Counted from the first letter of the stretch, positions 17,612 through 26,320 are shown. The stretch: 64,000 nt of DNA from Pelomonas nitida (GCF_043555975.1 NZ_JBIGIA010000009.1:1-64000), one strand, 5' to 3'. Numbers and translations are program-made. The notes: a model not told the origin generated them from the sequence alone.

Positions 17612-18655
17612 ATGAACCCGACCTCCCTCTTCGGCCTGCCTGACCAGGCCGCCCACGAGCGCGTGCTGCTCGCCACCGACCCCGCCACCGGCCTGCGAGC
17701 CATCCTCGCCGTGCACAGCACCTCGCGCGGCCCGGCCTTCGGCGGCTGCCGCTTCTGGCACTACGACTCCGACCTCGCCGCGCTGAACGACGCGCTGCGC
17801 CTGTCCCAGGGCATGAGCCTGAAGAACGCGCTGGCCGACCTGCCCTTCGGCGGCGGCAAGGCCGTCATCCTCAAGCCTGCCGGCGCGTTCGACCGCCCGG
17901 CGCTGTTCGCCGCCTTCGGCCGTGCGGTGCAGTCGCTGAACGGCGCCTACATCACCGCGGAAGACGTCGGCACGACGACGGCAGACATGCGCGGCATGCA
18001 GGCCGTGACGCCATTCGTCAGCGGCATTCCGCGCGAAGGCGCCTTCGGTGGCGACCCCAGCCCCAAGACCGCCTGGGGCGTGTTCGTGGCCATCCAGGCC
18101 GGCGCACGGCTGGTGCTGGGCCGCGACTCGCTGGACGGCGTGCGCGTGGCGCTGCAGGGCCTGGGCGCAGTGGGCTGGCATCTGGCCGAGTTCCTGCACC
18201 GTGCGGGCGCCAAGCTGGTGGTGGCGGATGTCGATGCCGACAAGGTCGCCCGTGCCGTCACGGCCTTCGGCGCGACGCCGGCCCATGTGGCCGAGATCCT
18301 GGCCGCCGACGTCGACGTGCTGTCGCCCTGCGCCTTGGGCGCGTCGCTGAACGAGCAGACCGTGCCGGCCATCCGCGCCCGGCTGGTGGCCGGCGCGGCG
18401 AACAACCAGCTCGCCACGCCCGCCGACGGCGATGCGCTGCAGCGCCGCGGCATCTGCTACCTGCCCGACTACCTGGTGAACGCCGGCGGCATCATCAGCG
18501 TGGCGCGCGAGTACCGCGGCGAGGGTGAGGAAGGCGCGGTGATGGCCGAGGTCAGCCGCATCGCCGAGCGCGTGGAAGAACTGCTGCAGCGCGTACAAGC
18601 GGCCGACTCGACCCCCGCCCGCGTCGCCGACGACTGGGCCCGCAGCAAGCTCTGA
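17612..18655 (+). CDS. Glu/Leu/Phe/Val dehydrogenase (leucine dehydrogenase-like)
   Basis: A 347-residue amino acid dehydrogenase for oxidative deamination of a branched-chain or aromatic amino acid with NAD. The catalytic Lys region is MSLKNALADLPFGGGKAVI, with the GGGK glycine-rich loop typical of leucine dehydrogenase. The NAD-binding Rossmann domain has LQGLGAVGWHLAEFLH. The start at ATG 17612 gives family length. The branched-chain amino acid transporter genes livHMGF are the next genes, convergent, so uptake and catabolism of branched-chain amino acids may be linked (inference). The precise substrate (Leu, Val or Phe) is not resolved. Confidence 0.88.
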   Translation: MNPTSLFGLPDQAAHERVLLATDPATGLRAILAVHSTSRGPAFGGCRFWHYDSDLAALNDALRLSQGMSLKNALADLPFGGGKAVILKPAGAFDRPALFAAFGRAVQSLNGAYITAEDVGTTTADMRGMQAVTPFVSGIPREGAFGGDPSPKTAWGVFVAIQAGARLVLGRDSLDGVRVALQGLGAVGWHLAEFLHRAGAKLVVADVDADKVARAVTAFGATPAHVAEILAADVDVLSPCALGASLNEQTVPAIRARLVAGAANNQLATPADGDALQRRGICYLPDYLVNAGGIISVAREYRGEGEEGAVMAEVSRIAERVEELLQRVQAADSTPARVADDWARSKL

Positions 18656-18710
18656 CCCCACCCCTACCGGCTTCGCCGCTCTTCTGAAGCGGGCGCTGCC
18701 GGATGAACGA

Positions 18711-18731
18711 ACGCCTGGCGATGCCAGGCGT
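18711..18731. terminator. Bidirectional hairpin between the dehydrogenase and livF
   Basis: A perfect 9-base stem (ACGCCTGGC at 18711-18719, GCCAGGCGT at 18723-18731) with a GAT loop lies between two convergent genes. T runs on either side are weak. It most likely ends both transcripts. Confidence 0.6.
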
Positions 18732-18752
18732 CTCGTGTCGGGCCGCGCCGGA

Positions 18753-19472
18753 TCACTCGCCCAGATAAGCGGCGCGGACCTTGGGGTCGTTGAGCAGCAC
18801 GTCGCCGTCGCCTTCCATCGTCACTTCGCCCGACTCCATCACGTAGCCACGGTTGGCCAGCTGCAGCGCGCGGCTGGCGTTCTGCTCGACGAGCAGCACC
18901 GTGACGCCCTGCTGGTGGATGTCGTTCACGACCTCGAAGATTTTGTCCACCATGATGGGCGACAGGCCCATGGACGGCTCATCCAGCAGCAGCACCTTGG
19001 GCCGTGCCATCAGCGCGCGGCCCATGGCCAGCATCTGCTGTTCACCGCCGGACATCGTGCCGGCCAGCTGCTTGGCGCGCTCCTTCAGGCGCGGGAACAG
19101 CGTGAAGACCTTGTCGATGTCGGCCTGGATCTCGCCATCCTTGCGGTTGTAGGCGCCCATCTGCAGGTTCTCGACGATGGTCATGCGCGTGAACGTGCCG
19201 CGCCCTTCGGGCACCATCACCAGGCCCTTCTTGGCGAGGTCCCAGGACCCGCGGCCCCGGATGGATTCGCCGAGGTAGGTCACCTCGCCGTCGGCCACCG
19301 GCTGCAGGCCGGTCACGGCCTTCAGCGTCGTCGTCTTGCCCGCGCCGTTGGCGCCGATCAGCGACACCAGTTCGCCCTCGCGCACCTCGAAGCTGACGCC
19401 CTTGACGGCCTGGATGCCGCCGTAGGCCACCTTCAGGCCGCTGACCTTGAGCAGGGTTTGCTTTGTTGTCAT
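18753..19472 (-). CDS. livF: Branched-chain amino acid ABC transporter ATPase, LivF
   Basis: A 239-residue ABC ATPase. The Walker A motif is GANGAGKTTTLKAV, the signature is MSGGEQQMLAMGRAL, and Walker B is VLLLDEPSMGLSP. The opening LLKVSGLKVAYGGIQAVKGVSF and the short length are typical of LivF. It is the last gene of the minus-strand livH-livM-livG-livF order and should pair with LivG to power uptake of leucine, isoleucine and valine or related substrates. A 115-base gap to livG contains a 14-base perfect palindrome and a G/C-rich repeat-like stretch. No gene for a periplasmic binding protein adjoins the operon. Confidence 0.93.
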   Translation of the reverse strand: MTTKQTLLKVSGLKVAYGGIQAVKGVSFEVREGELVSLIGANGAGKTTTLKAVTGLQPVADGEVTYLGESIRGRGSWDLAKKGLVMVPEGRGTFTRMTIVENLQMGAYNRKDGEIQADIDKVFTLFPRLKERAKQLAGTMSGGEQQMLAMGRALMARPKVLLLDEPSMGLSPIMVDKIFEVVNDIHQQGVTVLLVEQNASRALQLANRGYVMESGEVTMEGDGDVLLNDPKVRAAYLGE

Positions 19473-19547
19473 GTCGTTCTCTCAACTCGCGTCGTGAATT
19501 CCCCAGCGGCACCCGTGGAACTGGCTCTGCCAGGCCACCAGGTGCGG

Positions 19548-19561
19548 CCCCCTCGAGGGGG
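19548..19561. repeat. 14-base perfect palindrome in the livG-livF gap
   Basis: The gap between livG and livF holds CCCCCTCGAGGGGG at 19548-19561, followed by AGCGCGCAGCGCTGCGGGG. A palindrome of this kind followed by an AGCGC tract looks like an interspersed intergenic repeat of Burkholderiales genomes. That is my recollection, not a search result. It could act as an RNA processing or stability element inside the operon. Confidence 0.45.
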
Positions 19562-19587
19562 AGCGCGCAGCGCTGCGGGGGTGGGCA

Positions 19588-20373
19588 TCAGTGCGCTTTG
19601 TGGCCGGCGCCGAGGTAGGCCTCGATCACCTTCTCGTTGCTCTGCACCTCGGCGGGCGTGCCTTCGGCGATCTGCTTGCCGTAGTCCAGCACCGTGACGC
19701 GGTCGCACAGGCCCATGACCAGCTTCACGTCATGCTCGATGAGCAGGATGGTGCGGCCGTCGTTGCGGATGCGGTCGATCAGCTCGCGCAGCACGACCTT
19801 CTCCGTCGCGTTCATGCCGGCGGCCGGCTCGTCGAGCGCGATGAGCTGCGGGTCGGTGGCAAGCGCCCGGGCGATCTCCAGCCGGCGCTGGTCGCCGTAG
19901 CTCAGCGTGCGGGCCTTGAACTCGGCGTACTTGGCGATGCCGACGTAGTCCAGCAGTTCCAGCGCGCGGGCCTTGATCGCCGCCTCCTCGGCCTTGAAGG
20001 CCGGCGTGCGGAACACGGCGCCGAACAGCCCGGAGCGCGTGCGGATGTGGCGGCCGACCATGACGTTCTCCAGCGCCGTCATGTCGGCGAACAGCCGGAT
20101 GTTCTGGAAGGTGCGCGCGATGCCGGCCTTGGCGACCTGGTGCACTGCCTGCGGCGTGTAGGGCGTGCCGCCCAGCGAGAAGCTGCCGCCATCGGGCGTG
20201 TAGAGGCCCGTGATGACGTTGAAGAACGTCGTCTTGCCGGCACCGTTGGGGCCGATGAGGCCGTAGACCTGGCCGCGCTGGATCTGGATGCCGACGTCGG
20301 ACAGGGCTTGCACGCCGCCGAAGCGCTTGGACGCGCCGCTGACGTTGAGGACGATGTTGTCGTGGGTGGTCAC
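19588..20373 (-). CDS. livG: Branched-chain amino acid ABC transporter ATPase, LivG
   Basis: A 261-residue ABC ATPase with Walker A GPNGAGKTTFFNVITG, signature LSYGDQRRLEIARAL and Walker B LIALDEPAAGMNATE, the last being characteristic of LivG. It pairs with LivF on the cytoplasmic side of the LivHM channel. GTG 20373 is chosen as start because an excellent AAGGAGG site lies just upstream, and the frame above it is unrelated low-quality sequence. A 151-base gap full of hairpins separates it from livM, so the two may be regulated or processed separately. Confidence 0.93.
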   Translation of the reverse strand: MTTHDNIVLNVSGASKRFGGVQALSDVGIQIQRGQVYGLIGPNGAGKTTFFNVITGLYTPDGGSFSLGGTPYTPQAVHQVAKAGIARTFQNIRLFADMTALENVMVGRHIRTRSGLFGAVFRTPAFKAEEAAIKARALELLDYVGIAKYAEFKARTLSYGDQRRLEIARALATDPQLIALDEPAAGMNATEKVVLRELIDRIRNDGRTILLIEHDVKLVMGLCDRVTVLDYGKQIAEGTPAEVQSNEKVIEAYLGAGHKAH

Positions 20374-20402
20374 CGCGAGACCTCCTTGATTGCGTAAATC
20401 TG

Positions 20403-20514
20403 GCGGGCCGAGCGCCGGGCCGCTCCCAAGCCGGCCCGCGTTGGGCGATGTGCATGCGGCTCGATGCCGCATGCATCGCCGTCCCCGCGGGGGACCGGCC
20501 AACGTACTCGTTGG
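20403..20514. repeat. Series of hairpins in the livM-livG gap
   Basis: Four dyads lie in tandem. GCGGGCC at 20403-20409 pairs with 20433-20439. GCATGCGGC at 20452-20460 pairs with 20466-20474 (loop TCGAT), and after a 2-base bulge the stem extends as GGCGAT at 20444-20449 with ATCGCC at 20475-20480. GTCCCC at 20481-20486 pairs with 20490-20495. CCAACG at 20499-20504 pairs with 20509-20514. Such dense structure in an operon gap points to an intergenic repeat mosaic or an mRNA stability/processing region. No coding sequence is present. Confidence 0.55.
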
Positions 20515-20524
20515 ACGAGGGGCT

Positions 20525-21604
20525 TCATTTCGCGACCGGGGCCGACTTGCCATGCTCCGGCGCGGGCCACAGGCCGCGCGGGCGGATCAGCATGATGGAG
20601 ATCATCGCCAGCGCGATGAGCAGCTGGCGCAGGATGGAGGCGTCGATGCGGCCATCGGTCATGTTCTGGATGTCACCGGCCACGTAGCGCAGCACCTCGG
20701 GCAGCGCCGCCAGCAGCAGCGCACCGAGGATGACGCCCGGCAGATGGCCGATACCGCCCAGCACCACCATCGCGACGATGATGATGGACTCGTCCAGGCT
20801 GAACGATTCGGGCGACACGAAGCCCTGGAAGCTCGCGAACATCGCACCGGCCACACCGCCGAAGGTGGCGCCCATGCCGAAGGCCAGCAGCTTCATGTTG
20901 CGGGTGTTGATGCCCATGGCCTTGGCGGCGATCTCGTCCTCGCGGATGGCCATCCAGGCACGGCCCACGCGCGAGTTCTCCAGCCGGTGGCAGATCAGCA
21001 CGCTGACCACGACCAGCGCCAGGAACAGGTAGTAGTACAGCGTCACCGACGGCAGCGTGAAGTCACCGATCTGCAGCGGCTTGCCGAGGTCCACGCCGAA
21101 CACATGGAAGGCGTCGATCTGGCCAATGCCGCGCGGACCGTTGGTGATGTTGACCGGGTCCTCGAGGTTGTTCAGGAACACGCGGATGATTTCGCCGAAG
21201 CCCAGCGTGACGATGGCCAGGTAGTCGCCGCGCAGCTTCAGCGTCGGCGCGCCGAGCAGGATGCCGAACAGCGCCGCAAGCCCGGCGCCCAGCGGGATGA
21301 CCAGCCAGATGGGCGAATGCAGCCCGTTGGGAAACGCCGCCTGGAAGGCCTCGAAGTTGCTGCTCAGGTGCGGGCTGGCCATGAGGCCGAACATGTAGGC
21401 ACCGACGGCGTAGAAGGCCACATAGCCCAGGTCCAGCAGGCCCGCGTAGCCGACGACGATGTTCAGCCCCAGCGCCAGCAGCACGTACAGCAGCGCCAGG
21501 TCGATGATGCGCACCGGGCCGCTGCCATAGCGTTGGGCGACCAGCGGCACGAGCAGCAGCCCGATGGCCGCCGCGACGAAGGTGAAGAGTTTCTTGGTGT
21601 CCAT
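20525..21604 (-). CDS. livM: Branched-chain amino acid ABC transporter permease, LivM
   Basis: A 359-residue permease with about eight to ten hydrophobic segments. The conserved LivM stretch GLNIVVGYAGLLDLGYVAFYAVGAYM and the ATPase-contact region (GRAWMAIREDEIAAKAMGIN) are clear. The C-terminal tail (RGLWPAPEHGKSAPVAK) is family-like. ATG 21604 follows the livH stop by only 13 bases, so the pair is one transcriptional unit. Together with LivH it forms the membrane channel of the branched-chain amino acid transporter. Confidence 0.93.
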   Translation of the reverse strand: MDTKKLFTFVAAAIGLLLVPLVAQRYGSGPVRIIDLALLYVLLALGLNIVVGYAGLLDLGYVAFYAVGAYMFGLMASPHLSSNFEAFQAAFPNGLHSPIWLVIPLGAGLAALFGILLGAPTLKLRGDYLAIVTLGFGEIIRVFLNNLEDPVNITNGPRGIGQIDAFHVFGVDLGKPLQIGDFTLPSVTLYYYLFLALVVVSVLICHRLENSRVGRAWMAIREDEIAAKAMGINTRNMKLLAFGMGATFGGVAGAMFASFQGFVSPESFSLDESIIIVAMVVLGGIGHLPGVILGALLLAALPEVLRYVAGDIQNMTDGRIDASILRQLLIALAMISIMLIRPRGLWPAPEHGKSAPVAK

Positions 21605-21617
21605 GTCTTGGCTCCGG

Positions 21618-22547
21618 TCAGGCGCGATCGGCCACACGCTCGCCGAGCAGGCCCGAGGGCCGCAGCGTCAGCACGAGGATGAGGGCGACGAAGGCGAAGA
21701 TGTCGGCGTAATGACTGCCCAGCACGCCGCCGGTCAGGTCACCAAGGTAGCCCGCGCCGATGGCCTCGATCAGCCCCAGCAGCACGCCGCCCAGCACGGC
21801 GCCGGCCAGGTTGCCGATGCCGCCCAGCACGGCGGCCGTGAAGGCCTTGAGCCCGGGCATGAAGCCCATGCTGTGCTGCACGGTGCCGAAGTTCGCGGCC
21901 CACATCAGGCCCGCCACGGCGGCGAGCGCGGCGCCGATGACGAAGGTGGTGGAGATGATGAAGTCAGGCTTCACGCCCATCAGACCGGCCACGCGCGGGT
22001 TCTCCGCCGTGGCCCGCATCGCGCGGCCCAGCTTGGTGTAGTTCACGAGGTACATCAGCGCCGACAGGATGACGACGGTGAGCCCGAGGATCAGGCACTG
22101 CGTGACGGTGATGACCGGCCCGCCCAGGTCGATGGGGTCGGTCGGCAGCAGCAGCGGGAACGGCTTGGGATTGGGCTTCCAGATCATCTGCGCCAGTACC
22201 TTGAGCAGCAGCGACATGCCCATCGCCGTGATCAGCGGGGCCAGGCGCGGCGCGTTGCGCAGCGGCCGATAGGCCACCTTCTCGACGGTGAAGTTCAGCA
22301 CCGCGCAGACGACGATCGCGGCGACGAGGCCGATCAACATCATGGCCCAGCCCGGCAGGCCCGAGTCGGCCAGGGCGGTGACCAGCGTCCAGCTGACCAT
22401 GGCGCCGACCATCAGGATCTCGCCGTGCGCGAAGTTGATGAGGTTGATGATGCCGTACACCATCGTGTAGCCCAGCGCGACGAGGGCGTACATCGCCCCT
22501 AGCACGAGGCCGTTGATGATCTGCTGGATGAGCGTCTCAATGTCCAT
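21618..22547 (-). CDS. livH: Branched-chain amino acid ABC transporter permease, LivH
   Basis: A 309-residue permease beginning MDIETLIQQIINGLVLGAMY, the typical LivH opening (ATG 22547). The ATPase-contact segment RAMRATAENPRVAGLMGV and the late motif GGIGNLAGAVLGGVLLGLIE are family hallmarks. It is the first gene of the minus-strand operon. The 271-base region upstream, shared with the divergent kinase gene, should hold its promoter, but I found no clear -10/-35 pair there. The usual livK-type binding-protein gene is absent on this side. Confidence 0.93.
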   Translation of the reverse strand: MDIETLIQQIINGLVLGAMYALVALGYTMVYGIINLINFAHGEILMVGAMVSWTLVTALADSGLPGWAMMLIGLVAAIVVCAVLNFTVEKVAYRPLRNAPRLAPLITAMGMSLLLKVLAQMIWKPNPKPFPLLLPTDPIDLGGPVITVTQCLILGLTVVILSALMYLVNYTKLGRAMRATAENPRVAGLMGVKPDFIISTTFVIGAALAAVAGLMWAANFGTVQHSMGFMPGLKAFTAAVLGGIGNLAGAVLGGVLLGLIEAIGAGYLGDLTGGVLGSHYADIFAFVALILVLTLRPSGLLGERVADRA

Positions 22548-22818
22548 AAGAGGCCTTGCGAATTTGAAGGGCGCAGCATGCGCCCATCGACCCGGGACAA
22601 AGTGCAACCCTCATGCCAAGCGCGGCGTTTCAAGGGTATTCACCGAGCGTCGGCGCGGGTCCGGCGTTTGATCCATCCCACGCAGCGCGTCCGGGCCGGA
22701 TGGCACGAGTTTCCACGCGCGACGACTGAGCGGAAATCCGCACAAACCGCACGCGCGGCGGGCGGTTCTTCGCCAGCCCGCAAAAAACCCTCGCGCAGAC
22801 GGCCGCGCCGCGCTGGCG

Positions 22819-24729
22819 ATGGGCACACTACGAGGCCGTTTCGCCATGCCCGTGCCCGACTCCTTTCGCCCTCGCGTGCTGCGCCTGCTGCGGCCGCTGA
22901 GCCGCCCCGGCTTCCATCTGTTCCTGACCGGCCTGCTGATGGTGCTCGGCTTCGTGCTCGCGCACCGCTTGAGTGAACGCGCCGGTCGCGACGAGCTGTC
23001 TGCGCTGAGCACCGAGCGGCTGGGCCTGTACGCCGCCAACCTCGCCGCCGAACTGGGCCGCCATGCGTCGCTGCCCAGCCTGCTGGCCATCGACCCGACG
23101 CTGCAGGCGCTGATGCTGGCGCCGCAGGACGCCGAGCGGCGCCGCGCCGCGAGCCAGACGCTCGCGCGCGTCAACGTGCGAGCCGGCACGCAGCAGATCT
23201 TCGTCGCCGATGCACGGGGCCAGGTGTTGTCCGCCAGCGAGGCATTGACCCCGCCGGCCCGGCTCAACGAGGCGATGGCCCAGGGCCGCACCCACTTCTT
23301 CGCGGCCGACCCGACGACCGGCAGCACCGACTTCTACCTGTTGCACGCGCTGCCACAGCCGGGCGCGGCAGCGGCCGTCATCGTCGTGCGCTTCAACCTC
23401 GCGCCGCTGGAGGCCACCTGGGTCGACCTGGGCCTGCGATCGCAGGGCGAGCGCATCCTCTGCGCCGATGACCAGGACGTCGTCATCATGAGTTCGGTGC
23501 AGGCCTGGAAGTACGCCGCGCTGGGCCATGCCGACCCCTCGCGTCGCCAGGCCCTACAGGCCAGCGCCCGCTACCCCCAGCCCATCGGCCCCGACCTCGC
23601 CCTGCCGGCCTCGCTGGAGGTGCACCAGGGCCAGCAGGTGCAGCTCCCCCTGCCCGGCGCGCGCTCCACGCAACCGATGCTGGCGCAGCAGTTCCAGCTG
23701 GTGCCGCTGGGGCTCAAGCTCGTGGCGCTGTCGGACCTCAGCGAGGTGCGCCAGCGCGCCCAGCTCGCGGCCTGGGGTGGCGCGGCCTTCGGCGCCAGCA
23801 TCGGCCTGCTGGTGCTGCACCTGTCTTCACGGCGGCGCGCGCTGCGCCAGCTCACGCAGGCCCAGGCTGACCTGCGCCAGACCCACGCCCGGCTGGAGCA
23901 GCTGGTGGACAGCCGCACCGCCGAGCTGCGCCACACGAACGAAGCGCTGAAGACCCAGATCGCCCAGCGCCTGCAGACCGAAGGCGAACTGCTGCAGGCC
24001 AGCAAGCTCGCGGTGCTGGGGCAGATGTCGGCCGGCCTGTCACACGAGGTCAACCAGCCACTGACGGCGCTGCGCGCCCTCGCGCGCAATTCCGTGCGGC
24101 TGCTCGAAGGCGGCCGGCACGACGCAGTCGCCACCAACCTGCAGCTGATGGACGACATGGTGGAGCGCATGGGCCGCATCACCCGCCAGCTCAAGAGCTT
24201 CGCGCGCCGCGCCGACGAGCAGCTGGCCGGCGACATCCCGCTGCTGGCCAGCGTGCGCAACGCGCTGCTGCTGCTGGAACACCGCACGCGTGCATTGGGC
24301 CTGCAGGCCGACGTCGACGTACCCGCCGACCTGCGCGTGCGCGCCGAGGCAAACCGGCTGGAGCAGGTGCTCGTGAATCTGCTGGGGAACGCCATGGATG
24401 CGCTGGACGCACAGGGCACGCCGCAGCCCGGGCCACTGCGCGAGTTGCGTGTGCGGGCCACCGCACTCGACGGCGGGCGGCGTGTGCTCGTGCAGGTGCA
24501 GGACAGCGGCGGCGGCATGACCGACGCCGACCTCGCCCATCTGTTCGAACCCTTCTTCACCACCAAGCCAGCCGGCGAAGGGCTGGGCCTGGGGCTGGTC
24601 ATCTCCGCCAAGATCGTGCGCGAGTTTGGCGGCACACTGCGCGCCGAGCGCCTGCCGCAAGGCATGAGTTTCGAGTTCGACCTTGCCGTCGAAACCTGGG
24701 AAGCCGCACGGGAGTCTGACGATGTTTGA
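22819..24729 (+). CDS. Sensor histidine kinase, DctB-like
   Basis: A 636-residue kinase with DctB architecture. There is one N-terminal membrane segment (about 33-52), a periplasmic double-PAS-type sensor (about 55-315), a second membrane segment (about 318-340), then a coiled coil. The kinase core has H409 in GLSHEVNQPLTALRALARN, the N box NLLGNAMDAL, and G boxes DSGGGM and GLGLGLVIS. SHEVNQPL is the DctB/NtrB-type H box that pairs with sigma-54 regulators, which fits the next gene (8-base overlap). DctB proteins sense C4-dicarboxylates, but no dicarboxylate transporter is present here. The start could be ATG 22819 or 22846. Confidence 0.88.
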   Translation: MGTLRGRFAMPVPDSFRPRVLRLLRPLSRPGFHLFLTGLLMVLGFVLAHRLSERAGRDELSALSTERLGLYAANLAAELGRHASLPSLLAIDPTLQALMLAPQDAERRRAASQTLARVNVRAGTQQIFVADARGQVLSASEALTPPARLNEAMAQGRTHFFAADPTTGSTDFYLLHALPQPGAAAAVIVVRFNLAPLEATWVDLGLRSQGERILCADDQDVVIMSSVQAWKYAALGHADPSRRQALQASARYPQPIGPDLALPASLEVHQGQQVQLPLPGARSTQPMLAQQFQLVPLGLKLVALSDLSEVRQRAQLAAWGGAAFGASIGLLVLHLSSRRRALRQLTQAQADLRQTHARLEQLVDSRTAELRHTNEALKTQIAQRLQTEGELLQASKLAVLGQMSAGLSHEVNQPLTALRALARNSVRLLEGGRHDAVATNLQLMDDMVERMGRITRQLKSFARRADEQLAGDIPLLASVRNALLLLEHRTRALGLQADVDVPADLRVRAEANRLEQVLVNLLGNAMDALDAQGTPQPGPLRELRVRATALDGGRRVLVQVQDSGGGMTDADLAHLFEPFFTTKPAGEGLGLGLVISAKIVREFGGTLRAERLPQGMSFEFDLAVETWEAARESDDV

Positions 24730-26062
24730 AGGCTACAAGGTCGTGTTCGTCGAGGACGACCTGGCGGTGCGCGTGAGCCTCACGCAGACGCTGGAGCTGG
24801 AGGGCCTGGCCGTCGTGCCCTGCCGCAGCGCGGAGGAAGCCCTGCCGCATCTGCAGCCCGGCGCGCCGGTGGTGCTGATCACCGACGTGCGGCTGCCGGG
24901 CATGGATGGCCGCGCGCTGCTGGCCCATGTGCAGGCAACCGACTCCAGCATCCCGACGGTGTTGATCACCGCCCACGGCGACGTGGCGATGGCCGTGCAG
25001 GCCATGCGAGCGGGCGCCTACGACTTCATCGAAAAGCCCTTCGCGCCGGAGCGTCTCGTGGACGTCGCCCGCCGCGCGCTGGACCTGCGCACGCTGCGCC
25101 ACTCGGCCGACGAGCTGCGCGCGCAGCTGCACAGCGCCAGCGGCATCGAAGCCGCGCTGCTGGGCCAGTCGCCGGCCATGCAGCAGCTGCGCCGCCAGGT
25201 GCTGAACCTCGCCGGCACCTCGGCCGATGTGCTCATCGTCGGCGAGACGGGCACCGGCAAGGAACTCGTCGCGCGCTGCCTGCACGACCAGAGCCCGCGC
25301 CGCGACCGCCACTTCGTCGCCATCAATTGCGGCGGCCTGCCCGAGGCGCTCTTCGAGAGCGAGCTGTTCGGCCATGAGCCCGGTTCGTTCACGAGCGCGG
25401 CCAAGCGGCGCATCGGCAAGATCGAACACGCCAACGGCGGCACGCTGCTGCTCGACGAGATCGAGACCATGCCCATCACGCTGCAGATCAAGCTGCTGCG
25501 CGTGCTGCAGGAGCGCCGTGTCGAGCGCCTGGGCTCCAACGACGAGGTGCCCGTGAACCTGCGCTTCATCGCCGCGAGCAAGTTCGACCTGAAGGAGCAG
25601 TCGGCCAAGGGCGAGTTCCGCAGCGACCTCTACTACCGCCTGAACATCGCCACGCTCACACTGCCGCCGCTGCGCGAGCGCCGCGAAGACATCCCGCTGC
25701 TGTTCGAGCACTTCGTCGCACAGGCCTGCGTGCGCTACGAGCGCGCGTCGCCCGAGCTGACGCCGGAGAAGCTGCGCGAGCTGATGGCCCACGACTGGCC
25801 CGGCAACGTGCGCGAGATCCGCAACGCCGCCGACCGTTTCGTGCTGGCGCTGGACGACCTGGACCCGCAGGCCGCGCTTGAGGCGGCGCCTTCATTGAAC
25901 CTGGCCCGGCAGATGGACCTCGTCGAGAAGACGCTGATCGAGCAGGCGCTGCGGCGCTGCCACGGCAAGATCGCCGCCGCCATGGAGCTGCTGGGCACGC
26001 CGCGCAAGACGCTGTATGACAAGCTGCACCGGCACGGCATTCAGCTGGATGACTTTCGCTAG
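24722..26062 (+). CDS. Sigma-54-dependent response regulator, DctD-like
   Basis: A 446-residue NtrC-family regulator. The receiver domain has D55 (LITDVRLPGMDG). The AAA+ domain has Walker A GETGTGKE (174-181) and Walker B LLLDEIE (242-248). The C-terminal Fis-type helix-turn-helix ends KTLYDKLHRHGI. The sigma-54 contact loop, normally GAFTGA, reads GSFTSA (221-226), two substitutions in the most conserved motif of the family. The central Thr is kept, so function may persist. ATG 24722 overlaps the kinase stop by 8 bases. The regulated target is unknown: nothing with an obvious sigma-54 promoter follows. Confidence 0.9.
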   Translation: MFEGYKVVFVEDDLAVRVSLTQTLELEGLAVVPCRSAEEALPHLQPGAPVVLITDVRLPGMDGRALLAHVQATDSSIPTVLITAHGDVAMAVQAMRAGAYDFIEKPFAPERLVDVARRALDLRTLRHSADELRAQLHSASGIEAALLGQSPAMQQLRRQVLNLAGTSADVLIVGETGTGKELVARCLHDQSPRRDRHFVAINCGGLPEALFESELFGHEPGSFTSAAKRRIGKIEHANGGTLLLDEIETMPITLQIKLLRVLQERRVERLGSNDEVPVNLRFIAASKFDLKEQSAKGEFRSDLYYRLNIATLTLPPLRERREDIPLLFEHFVAQACVRYERASPELTPEKLRELMAHDWPGNVREIRNAADRFVLALDDLDPQAALEAAPSLNLARQMDLVEKTLIEQALRRCHGKIAAAMELLGTPRKTLYDKLHRHGIQLDDFR

Positions 26063-26071
26063 AGTCAGCAC

Positions 26072-26320
26072 ATGAAGTTCCGTTCAGAGAAGCGCAGCGA
26101 TCCGTTCGACACCGCAATCGTCAGCTTTCTGTACGAAACCGCGCTTTACGTGGTTAGCGGCGCGGCTCTCTTGATGGCCATCTCTGAATCCGCGGCATGG
26201 CCGCTGTATGTCTGGTGTGCCGTGATGACCCTCATGCAATGCGTGAGGATCTACTTCGGCTTTTGGCGTCGATCTAGCGATAACGCTCCGGGTCCGACGA
26301 ATCCGTCGGACTGGCAATGA
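26072..26320 (+). CDS. Small hypothetical membrane protein
   Basis: An 82-residue open frame with two hydrophobic segments (about 21-38 and 43-63) and short charged ends. I do not recognise a family. Its codon usage is visibly more A/T-rich than its neighbours and it starts 9 bases after the DctD-like stop, so it could be a late addition or a spurious frame. Its last 47 bases overlap the convergent solute-binding protein gene. No ribosome-binding site is obvious before ATG 26072. Moderate to low confidence that it is translated. Confidence 0.4.
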   Translation: MKFRSEKRSDPFDTAIVSFLYETALYVVSGAALLMAISESAAWPLYVWCAVMTLMQCVRIYFGFWRRSSDNAPGPTNPSDWQ

